DNA of 10,759 bases from Flavobacteriales bacterium UBA3376 (GTDB lineage Bacteria; Bacteroidota; Bacteroidia; Flavobacteriales; Weeksellaceae), in contig DEQC01000099.1 in the NCBI GenBank assembly GCA_002359055.1, positions 1 through 10,759 on the forward strand. Reading direction: 5' to 3'. Below, one piece after another: positions 1-5,872 of the stretch. Position 1 is the first letter of the stretch; each line of letters starts with the position of its first letter. Under the pieces are notes generated by a model. It saw nothing but the letters and a program-made list of their open reading frames with translations. It had not been told where the DNA came from and searched no databases. Made by a program: the position numbers and the translations under genes.

Positions 1-1005
1 TGGTTCGAAGATAATTCTCCTTTGATGGAAGAACATAAAAAAGAAGATGTTAAAGGAATTTCTGCTAAAGCGATCAACGTAATAGTTGAGTCAGGTGATG
101 CCGCTCCATCGACTCCAATTGGTATCAACTTGCCGAATTCAGATTGGATCAGAAAAGAACACGGATCTAAATCGGTTTCTTTGAGCAATATTGTAAATGC
201 TTACAACGCAAATAGTGCTGGAAGTGGATTTTTGGATGAATTCGTGAATGATGCTGAAATGATTGAATTGATGAAAGAATATGGTGCTTTGTCAAATAAT
301 TTGCACACAGATATGCACGAATGTATCGGTCATGCTTCAGGTAAATTAAATCCTGGAGTTGGTACGCCTGATCAAACTTTGAGAAGTTATGCTTCAGCTT
401 TGGAAGAAGCACGAGCTGATTTGGTAGCCTTGTATTATATCTACGATCAAAAATTAATCGATATAGGAGTGATGCCATCATTAGATGTTGGGAAAGTTCA
501 ATATTATCAGTACATGATGAATGGATTGATGACTCAATATACGCGTTTGTCTTTAGGTGAAGATATTCAACAAGCACATATGAGAAACAGAAGTTTAGTG
601 GCTTATTGGGCTTACGAAAAAGGTAAAGAAAACAATGTTGTAGAATTGATCAAAGAAAATGGAAAAACTTATGTGAAAATCAATGATTATGATCAATTGA
701 AAACACTTTTTGGTGAATTGTTGAGAGAAATTCAAAGAATCAAATCAGAAGGTGATTATGAAGCTGGAAAAAATCTGATTGAAACTTATGGTGTAAAAGT
801 CGATCAAGAAATTCATAAAGAAGTATTGGATCGATATGCAACTCTAAACATCAAACCTTATTCAGGTTTCATTCAACCGCGTTTATCATTGGTGAAAGAT
901 GATGATGGGAAAGTGATCGATGTGAAATTGGAATATGTAGATTCATTCTTTGAACAAATGTTGGAATATGGTAAAAACTATAATTTCTTACCAACTTTCA
1001 ATTAA
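1..1005 (+). CDS. Dipeptidyl peptidase III (M49 zinc metallopeptidase), C-terminal part, 5' end outside window
   Basis: The reading frame is open from base 1 (WFEDNSPLMEEHKK...) and ends at TAA 1003-1005, so about 334 C-terminal residues are visible. Family M49 enzymes release dipeptides from the N-terminus of oligopeptides. Both family signatures are present: HECIGH (HEXXGH) at 316-333, giving two zinc-ligand histidines and the catalytic glutamate, and EEARAD at 403-420, giving the third zinc-ligand glutamate (EExR(A)D/E motif). The surrounding helices (HASGKLNPGVG, RSYASALEEARADLVALYY) match the Bacteroidota form. Full-length bacterial members run to roughly 670-720 residues, so about half is missing to the left. 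The TTG at 22 and ATG at 25 are internal codons, not starts. Any signal peptide or lipobox lies outside the window, so location cannot be judged. The catalytic core looks intact. An intrinsic terminator follows 20 bases after the stop. Confidence 0.93.
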   Translation, partial: WFEDNSPLMEEHKKEDVKGISAKAINVIVESGDAAPSTPIGINLPNSDWIRKEHGSKSVSLSNIVNAYNANSAGSGFLDEFVNDAEMIELMKEYGALSNNLHTDMHECIGHASGKLNPGVGTPDQTLRSYASALEEARADLVALYYIYDQKLIDIGVMPSLDVGKVQYYQYMMNGLMTQYTRLSLGEDIQQAHMRNRSLVAYWAYEKGKENNVVELIKENGKTYVKINDYDQLKTLFGELLREIQRIKSEGDYEAGKNLIETYGVKVDQEIHKEVLDRYATLNIKPYSGFIQPRLSLVKDDDGKVIDVKLEYVDSFFEQMLEYGKNYNFLPTFN

Positions 1006-1025
1006 AAACAATAAAAGTTAAACAT

Positions 1026-1061
1026 AAAACCGATTGGATATAAAGTTCAATCGGTTTTTTT
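1026..1061 (+). terminator. Intrinsic terminator after the DPP III gene
   Basis: An 11-bp perfect stem, AAAACCGATTG (1026-1036) with CAATCGGTTTT (1048-1058), encloses an 11-base loop. The right arm runs into a T run to 1061. This ends the upstream transcript and separates it from purN. Confidence 0.9.
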
Positions 1062-1071
1062 ATTGATTTTA

Positions 1072-1115
1072 AATAATTGATTCAATCATTATTTAGCACA
1101 GTTCAAATGGCTAAA
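1072..1115. promoter_or_regulatory. Possible operator region upstream of purN (two weak dyads)
   Basis: Two inverted repeats lie just upstream of the purN -7 box. The first is AATAAT(T)GATT-c-AATCATTATT at 1072-1093, ten pairs with one bulged base. The second is TTTAGC (1092-1097) with GCTAAA (1110-1115), six pairs across 12 bases, covering where a -33 element would sit. Neither resembles the LacI-type PurR box. Both are AT-rich and could be chance. No regulator is encoded in the window. Confidence 0.22.
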
Positions 1116-1131
1116 CTTCTTTTATAAAACT

Positions 1132-1139
1132 TATCTTTG
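1132..1139 (+). promoter_or_regulatory. Bacteroidota -7 box for purN
   Basis: TATCTTTG fits the TAnnTTTG consensus of the Bacteroidota primary sigma factor. It lies 39 bases before the purN ATG, so the expected leader is about 30-35 bases. No clear TTTG -33 element is seen at the right distance. Confidence 0.6.
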
Positions 1140-1178
1140 CACATTCTAATTTAAGAGAATTAAATTCCAAATTTTATA

Positions 1179-1742
1179 ATGAGAATAGCCGTTTTTGTAT
1201 CGGGTAGTGGTTCAAATCTTCAAAACATCATTGATTCTATCGAGAGCGGACAGCTTGAGAATGTAGAGATAGCCATGGTCATGGCCGACAGATATTGTTA
1301 TGGAATCGAGCGTTCATTGGATCACGGTTTACCAACTTATTTATTGGATGATCGTTCAACTTTTTCTGAAGATGCAGATCATAATTTGACAGGAGAAAAT
1401 GTTGATTTAATCGTTTTGGCAGGATTTTTATCGATTTTAACTCCTGAATTTACTGAAAAATGGAAAAATAAAATCATCAATATTCACCCGTCATTATTGC
1501 CCAAATTTGGAGGCAAAGGAATGTACGGAGCCAAAGTTCATCAAGCAGTTTTAGACGCTGGAGAAAAAGTTTCAGGAGCGACAGTGCATTTCGTAACGGC
1601 TGGAGTTGATGAAGGTGAAATCATCCTTCAAAAGGAATTTCCAATCGATGAAGGAGATCAAATGGAGGATTTACAAAGAAAAGTTGCTGAAATTGAAAAG
1701 GTAATTATGATAGATGCTATCAGAAAATTAAGCCAAAAATAG
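1179..1742 (+). CDS. purN: Phosphoribosylglycinamide formyltransferase (GAR transformylase)
   Basis: Cytosolic PurN transfers the formyl group of 10-formyltetrahydrofolate to glycinamide ribonucleotide, the third step of de novo purine synthesis. The 187-residue length is slightly short for the family (E. coli about 212). The N-terminal phosphate-binding loop is VSGSGSNLQ (residues 7-15). The catalytic set is complete: Asn101 and His103 in NIHPSLLP (101-108), His137 in GATVHFV, and Asp144 in AGVDEGEII. The ATG at 1179 is chosen because the protein begins directly with the first Rossmann strand (MRIAVFVSGSG). No Shine-Dalgarno is seen, as usual in this phylum. A -7 box lies 39 bases upstream. 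purH follows after 79 bases in the same direction, so the two are probably co-transcribed, as both serve the route to IMP. Confidence 0.95.
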   Translation: MRIAVFVSGSGSNLQNIIDSIESGQLENVEIAMVMADRYCYGIERSLDHGLPTYLLDDRSTFSEDADHNLTGENVDLIVLAGFLSILTPEFTEKWKNKIINIHPSLLPKFGGKGMYGAKVHQAVLDAGEKVSGATVHFVTAGVDEGEIILQKEFPIDEGDQMEDLQRKVAEIEKVIMIDAIRKLSQK

Positions 1743-1780
1743 AAAACAAATAACACAAATTATACATTTATTAACTCGAT

Positions 1781-1805
1781 AATTAAACCGAATTCAGGTT
1801 TAATT
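1781..1805 (+). promoter_or_regulatory. Hairpin in the purN-purH spacer / purH leader
   Basis: A perfect 9-bp inverted repeat, AATTAAACC (1781-1789) and GGTTTAATT (1797-1805), has a 7-base loop and ends 16 bases before the purH ATG. The bases after it are T-rich but broken (TCAAATTTAAATTAAT), so it is a poor intrinsic terminator. It could set the purN:purH expression ratio, protect a processed 3' end, or limit ribosome access. A loose -7-like match (TACATTTA, 1763-1770) lies just upstream, so a secondary purH promoter is possible but weak. Confidence 0.45.
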
Positions 1806-1821
1806 TCAAATTTAAATTAAT

Positions 1822-3336
1822 ATGCAAAAGCAAGCATTGATCAGTGTATCAGACAAATCAAACTTAATTGATTTTGCGAAATTTTTGATGGACAAAGGAT
1901 ATAAAATCCTTTCAACAGGTGGTACCTTTAAACATTTACAAGAAAATGGAATTGAAGTTACCGAAGTTAAAGAAGTAACTGGTTTCCCGGAAATTTTAGA
2001 TGGTAGAGTGAAAACTCTTCATCCAAACATTCACGGAGGAATTATGGCAAGACGTTCGGATCAAACGCATATGCAAACGTTGAGCGAGCATAATATCAAT
2101 CCTATTGATATTGTAGTCGTGAATCTATATCCATTTTTCGATAAAATGAATACAGGTCTTACTGAAGCCGAAATGATTGAATTCATTGATATCGGTGGAC
2201 CTTCCATGTTAAGATCTTCTGCCAAAAACTTTTATGATGTAACTGTGATTACTGAAGTAGAAGATTATGAAAAAGTAAAACAAGAAATCGAAGCCGATGG
2301 TCAAACGACTTTAGAAACCAGAAGATTATTGGCCGGAAAAGTGTTTAACTTGACTTCTGCTTATGATGCAGCGATTTCTTCTTATATTTTAAATGATGCT
2401 TTCCCAAAATTCCTTGAATCTTCTTACGAGAAAATGATGGATTTGAGGTACGGTGAAAATCCACATCAGCAAGCGGCTTATTATGTCGATAAAACCCGCA
2501 ATGGAGCGATGAAAGATTTCGAGCAGTTGCAAGGAAAAGAATTGTCTTTCAACAATATCCGAGATATGGATTTGGCTTATAAAGTGGTTTCAGAATTCAA
2601 AAATGAAACTGCTTGTTGTGCGGTTAAACATTCAACACCTTGTGGAGTTGCAATTGGTGAAACTGTCATAGATGCTTACGAGAAAGCTTATGCTTGTGAT
2701 CCGGTTTCAATTTTTGGAGGAATCGTAGCTTTTAACAAAGAAGTTGATGCTAAAACTGCTGAGCAGTTGAATGAAATATTTTTGGAAATTGTAATTGCTC
2801 CGAAATTTTCTGCTGATGCTTTGGAAGTTTTTGCTGCAAAAAAGAACGTGAGAATTATCCAAGTGAAAAACCAAGTTTCAGATAGAGTGAGCTATGCGAA
2901 AGTCGATGGTGGATTGTTGGTTCAAGGAGTGGATGATCAATTTTCAGATGATTTTAAAGTTGTAACCGAAAAGCAACCGACTGAAAAGCAAATGAATGAC
3001 TTGGTGTTCGCTCAAAAAATAGTAAAATGGGTGAAATCCAATGCAATTGTTGTAGCTACAAATGGTCAGGCTTTTGGAATCGGTGGAGGACAAACCAATA
3101 GAATTTGGGCAGCTCAACAAGCAATCGAAAGAGCGAAAAAAGTTCAAACTGAAGAATTGGTTTTGGCTTCAGATGCGTTTTTCCCTTTTAGAGATACAGT
3201 TGATTTTGCTGCTGAAAATGGAATTACAGCTATCATACAACCAGGAGGATCTCTAAAAGATGAAGAGAGTATTCAAGCATGTAATGAACATGGAATTCCA
3301 ATGGTTTTTACAGGCATGAGACACTTCTTACATTGA
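1822..3336 (+). CDS. purH: Bifunctional AICAR transformylase / IMP cyclohydrolase
   Basis: PurH carries out the last two steps to IMP: formylation of AICAR with 10-formyltetrahydrofolate, then ring closure of FAICAR. At 504 residues it is near the usual length (E. coli 529). The N-terminal MGS-like cyclohydrolase domain (about 1-150) shows SVSDKSNL, STGGT (31-35), GRVKTLHP (61-68), NLYPF (101-105) and DIGGPSMLRSSAKN (123-136). The transformylase part has LRYGENPHQ (208-216), the catalytic Lys269-His270 in AVKHSTPCG, SIFGG (296-300), and the conserved GGGQTNR (421-427). The protein ends in GMRHFLH, the expected PurH C-terminus. The ATG at 1822 gives the normal domain start (MQKQALISVSDK). It is probably transcribed with purN. 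A strong terminator follows 24 bases after the stop. Confidence 0.97.
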   Translation: MQKQALISVSDKSNLIDFAKFLMDKGYKILSTGGTFKHLQENGIEVTEVKEVTGFPEILDGRVKTLHPNIHGGIMARRSDQTHMQTLSEHNINPIDIVVVNLYPFFDKMNTGLTEAEMIEFIDIGGPSMLRSSAKNFYDVTVITEVEDYEKVKQEIEADGQTTLETRRLLAGKVFNLTSAYDAAISSYILNDAFPKFLESSYEKMMDLRYGENPHQQAAYYVDKTRNGAMKDFEQLQGKELSFNNIRDMDLAYKVVSEFKNETACCAVKHSTPCGVAIGETVIDAYEKAYACDPVSIFGGIVAFNKEVDAKTAEQLNEIFLEIVIAPKFSADALEVFAAKKNVRIIQVKNQVSDRVSYAKVDGGLLVQGVDDQFSDDFKVVTEKQPTEKQMNDLVFAQKIVKWVKSNAIVVATNGQAFGIGGGQTNRIWAAQQAIERAKKVQTEELVLASDAFFPFRDTVDFAAENGITAIIQPGGSLKDEESIQACNEHGIPMVFTGMRHFLH

Positions 3337-3360
3337 TAGATTAAGAATTAATGAATATTT

Positions 3361-3393
3361 AAAACCCTAAAACGATTTAGTTTTAGGGTTTTC
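3361..3393. terminator. Bidirectional intrinsic terminator between purH and the GH3 gene
   Basis: A perfect 13-bp stem, AAAACCCTAAAAC (3361-3373) with GTTTTAGGGTTTT (3380-3392), has a 6-base loop. T runs flank it on the + strand and, read as complement of the A run, on the - strand. It lies 24 bases after the purH stop and 4 bases beyond the stop of the opposing gene, so it serves both convergent transcripts. Confidence 0.9.
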
Positions 3394-3396
3394 TAT

Positions 3397-4902
3397 TTAT
3401 TTTTCAATTAAATTTAAACGGTAAAACTCATCTGCTATTTTTCTATCATTGGACAAACGAGGCACTTTATTTTGTCCTCCCAATTTACCTTGTGATTTCA
3501 TATATTCATTAAAACCTTGTTTTTTTACCTTTGAAATCACTAATTTCCTCAAAACATTTCCTGAAATTAAATCATCGTAATAAGTATTAAAACTTCTCAA
3601 ATGATTGTCCAAAGTTTCAATGAAATTTTCCAAATCTTCGGGTTCTTTTGCAAATTCTATCAACCACTCATGATAAGGCAATCCTTCATCCGGATTGACT
3701 TGTGGAGCAATGGTAAATTCTGAAATTTGGGCGGTGTGAACTTTCAAAGTTTTTTCAATCGCTTGTTCAACTTCATGCGCTATCACATGTTCTCCAAAAG
3801 CAGAAGTGAAATGTTTAATTCTACCTGAAACTACGATTTTATATGGATTCAAACTGGTAAATCGTACAGTGTCACCGATGTTGTATCCCCACAATCCAGC
3901 ATTGGTGTTGAGAATTATTACATAATCTTTATTTAATTCAACATCTTTTAAAGATATTCTCTCAGGATTTTCATCGAAAAATTTGTCAGCTTCTATGAAT
4001 TCATAAAAAATCCCATTGTCCAAAAGCAACAATAAATCATCGGAATTTAAAGAGTTTTGATAAGCCAAAAAACCTTCAGAAGCAGGATAAGTTTGAATGA
4101 CATCCAATTTTTTCCCAATCAAATGATCGATTTTCTCTTTGTAAGGATTGTAATTTACACCACCAGTGACCATCAGTTGTAGATTTGGGAAAATTTCAAT
4201 GATGGAAGATTTACCTGATTTTTCAATTAATCTTTCGAAATACATGACCAACCAAGGTGGAATCCCACTGATGAGCGTCATATTTTGATCAATGGTTTCT
4301 TCGACTATTTTATCGATTTTGGTTTCCCAATCTTCTATACAATTGGTTTCCCAAGAAGGCATTCTATTTTTTTGAAGATATTTTGGGACGTAATGTGCGA
4401 CTATACCCGACAATCGACCGACTTTAATTCCATTTTCTTCTTCTAAAACAGGACTTCCTTGTAGGAAAATCATTTTCCCATCGACGAAATCAGCATTTTC
4501 TTTTTGTTGAATATAATCCAACAAAGCGTTTCTTGCAGAACTAATATGAAAAGGCATAGAATCTTTGGTAATAGGAATATATTTTGCGCCAGAAGTTGTG
4601 CCTGAAGTTTTGGCAAAATAAGTTGGTTTCCCTTTCCACAGTACATCGCTTTCTCCTTTGAGGATATTTCCTATATAAGATTTCAGTCCTTCATAATCAT
4701 TGATAGGAACTTTGCTTTTGAAATCTTCATAAGATTTTATCGAATGAAATTGATGGTCTTTTCCGAATTGAGTTTTAGTCGCTTCGGTAATTAATTTATG
4801 AAAAGTTTTTTCTTGTGTTTCAATTGGATGCTTGATCCAGTTTTGTTCTTTTTTGTAATTATATTTTGCAAATATTTTTGCGATTTCTGCTTTCAGTCCC
4901 AT
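3397..4902 (-). CDS. GH3-family acyl-adenylate-forming enzyme (GH3 auxin-responsive promoter family protein)
   Basis: This 501-residue protein belongs to the GH3 branch of the ANL adenylating superfamily. Plant members adenylate a carboxylic acid and join it to an amino acid. The substrate of the Bacteroidota members is not known to me, so no reaction is assigned. Visible motifs are the ATP-binding loop KTSGTTSGAKYIP (98-110), a second nucleotide-binding segment VTGGVNYNP (245-253), TYPASEGFLAY (271-281) with the Ser-Glu pair, GLWGYNIGDTVRF (336-348), the hinge region SGRIKHF (359-365), and a late lysine Lys479 in GGQNKVPRL, probably the catalytic C-terminal-domain lysine. There is no signal peptide or membrane segment, so it is cytosolic. 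The start ATG lies 3 bases after the stop of the M23 peptidase gene, indicating one transcript and probable translational coupling. It ends at the bidirectional terminator. Confidence 0.88.
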   Translation of the reverse strand: MGLKAEIAKIFAKYNYKKEQNWIKHPIETQEKTFHKLITEATKTQFGKDHQFHSIKSYEDFKSKVPINDYEGLKSYIGNILKGESDVLWKGKPTYFAKTSGTTSGAKYIPITKDSMPFHISSARNALLDYIQQKENADFVDGKMIFLQGSPVLEEENGIKVGRLSGIVAHYVPKYLQKNRMPSWETNCIEDWETKIDKIVEETIDQNMTLISGIPPWLVMYFERLIEKSGKSSIIEIFPNLQLMVTGGVNYNPYKEKIDHLIGKKLDVIQTYPASEGFLAYQNSLNSDDLLLLLDNGIFYEFIEADKFFDENPERISLKDVELNKDYVIILNTNAGLWGYNIGDTVRFTSLNPYKIVVSGRIKHFTSAFGEHVIAHEVEQAIEKTLKVHTAQISEFTIAPQVNPDEGLPYHEWLIEFAKEPEDLENFIETLDNHLRSFNTYYDDLISGNVLRKLVISKVKKQGFNEYMKSQGKLGGQNKVPRLSNDRKIADEFYRLNLIEK

Positions 4903-4905
4903 AAT

Positions 4906-5775
4906 CTAAAAAACGATATATTGTTGAGGGTCAACTGGGCTACCATCTATCCATAACTCAAAATGCAGGTGTGGTCCAGTGGTGAGTTCTCCAGTGTTTC
5001 CTACGGCTGCAATAACTTCTCCCTTTTTAACTACTTCACCTAATTTTTTATAAACCGTCAAAGCGTGTTTATAAACAGAAACCATTCCTAATCGATGTTG
5101 AATAACAATTACAAAACCAGTGTCAGGCGTCCAATCTGTGAAAATCACCGTACCTGCATCCACAGCTTTAATCGCTTCACCTTGTTGTGCAGCAATATCT
5201 ATGGCTAAGTGATTTTCTTCAACATTATAATCTGCAGTTACAATTCCTTTGACAGGTGTAAATAACAAAGACCCAGTTTCTTGGGTGTCGATATCGGGAG
5301 AAATGCTAAATAATTCTTCTTTTTCTACTTCTTTTCTTAATTCTAAATCCTCTTTCTTTGGACTTAAATCTATTTTACTCAAATCGATGGGCGTAGCAAT
5401 TTCATTGTTTTCAATAACGATTTGAGGAAAAGGAACTTCGCCCGATAAAATGGCTTTTAGATTGTTGATGTATAAGTCGTTGCTCGCGATTTTCTCTTCT
5501 AATTCTTCGATTTGATTGGTCAAATTGAAAATTTCTTCCTTATCACTGACTTCAATGTATTTTTCTTCTGGTAAAATATATTCGCGCAAAGGTGTATAAA
5601 CCAAAGTGAAATAAGTGCCTAAGAAAATAAAAAAAGAAAGTATAGCGACGATGACCAAAAAGTTCATTCGATTGAGTCTAAATGAAAGTTGCTCATCATG
5701 AGTATCTTCATTGAGTATGATCAATGTGTACTTTTGATAAAGTTTCTTTATAATGTTTTTAAATTTCCTTTTCAT
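4906..5775 (-). CDS. Membrane-anchored M23 (LytM-type) peptidoglycan endopeptidase
   Basis: This 289-residue protein has a basic cytoplasmic N-terminus (MKRKFKNIIKK), one transmembrane helix at about 38-60 (NFLVIVAILSFFIFLG region), a short coiled coil at about 76-110, a low-complexity linker, and an M23 domain at about 170-289. All active-site residues are present: His189 and Asp193 (HLAID), His237 (VYKHAL), and His269/His271 (GPHLHFELW). An active zinc peptidase that cuts peptidoglycan cross-bridges in the periplasm is therefore likely, unlike the degenerate LytM activators such as EnvC and NlpD. It is first in a leftward pair with the GH3 gene and divergent from sprE, 97 bases away. Its target could be general wall remodelling or making room for envelope machines; that is inference. 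A type II topology (N-in) fits the charge distribution. Confidence 0.9.
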   Translation of the reverse strand: MKRKFKNIIKKLYQKYTLIILNEDTHDEQLSFRLNRMNFLVIVAILSFFIFLGTYFTLVYTPLREYILPEEKYIEVSDKEEIFNLTNQIEELEEKIASNDLYINNLKAILSGEVPFPQIVIENNEIATPIDLSKIDLSPKKEDLELRKEVEKEELFSISPDIDTQETGSLLFTPVKGIVTADYNVEENHLAIDIAAQQGEAIKAVDAGTVIFTDWTPDTGFVIVIQHRLGMVSVYKHALTVYKKLGEVVKKGEVIAAVGNTGELTTGPHLHFELWIDGSPVDPQQYIVF

Positions 5776-5785
5776 AAACTAATTG

Positions 5786-5793
5786 CAAATATC
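5786..5793 (-). promoter_or_regulatory. Weak candidate -7 box for the M23-GH3 pair
   Basis: On the minus strand, GATATTTG differs from TAnnTTTG at one position. It ends only 10 bases before the M23 start codon, leaving almost no leader, and no -33 element is apparent. It is listed because the divergent spacer holds no better leftward candidate. Confidence 0.25.
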
Positions 5794-5847
5794 CGAATAC
5801 TTTTGTTTCTAACATATAAGAATTTTTTAAATAAGACGTTTTTATTG

Positions 5848-5855
5848 TAGTTTTG
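5848..5855 (+). promoter_or_regulatory. Bacteroidota -7 box for sprE
   Basis: TAGTTTTG is an exact TAnnTTTG match. It lies 17 bases before the sprE ATG and so predicts a leader of roughly 10 bases. The -33 position holds only a T run (about 5823-5828). Confidence 0.55.
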
Positions 5856-5872
5856 CCTTACTTAGAATATCT

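Noticed and set aside
22..27. TTG/ATG at 22-27 as the true start of the first gene
   Set aside because: The frame is open to base 1 with M49-like sequence, and the family is about twice as long as what follows, so the gene is cut by the window edge.
167..577. Minus-strand open frame inside the DPP III gene
   Set aside because: It lies opposite a strongly conserved catalytic region, and its predicted protein is rich in His, Tyr and Leu with no recognisable domain; it is a shadow of the real gene.
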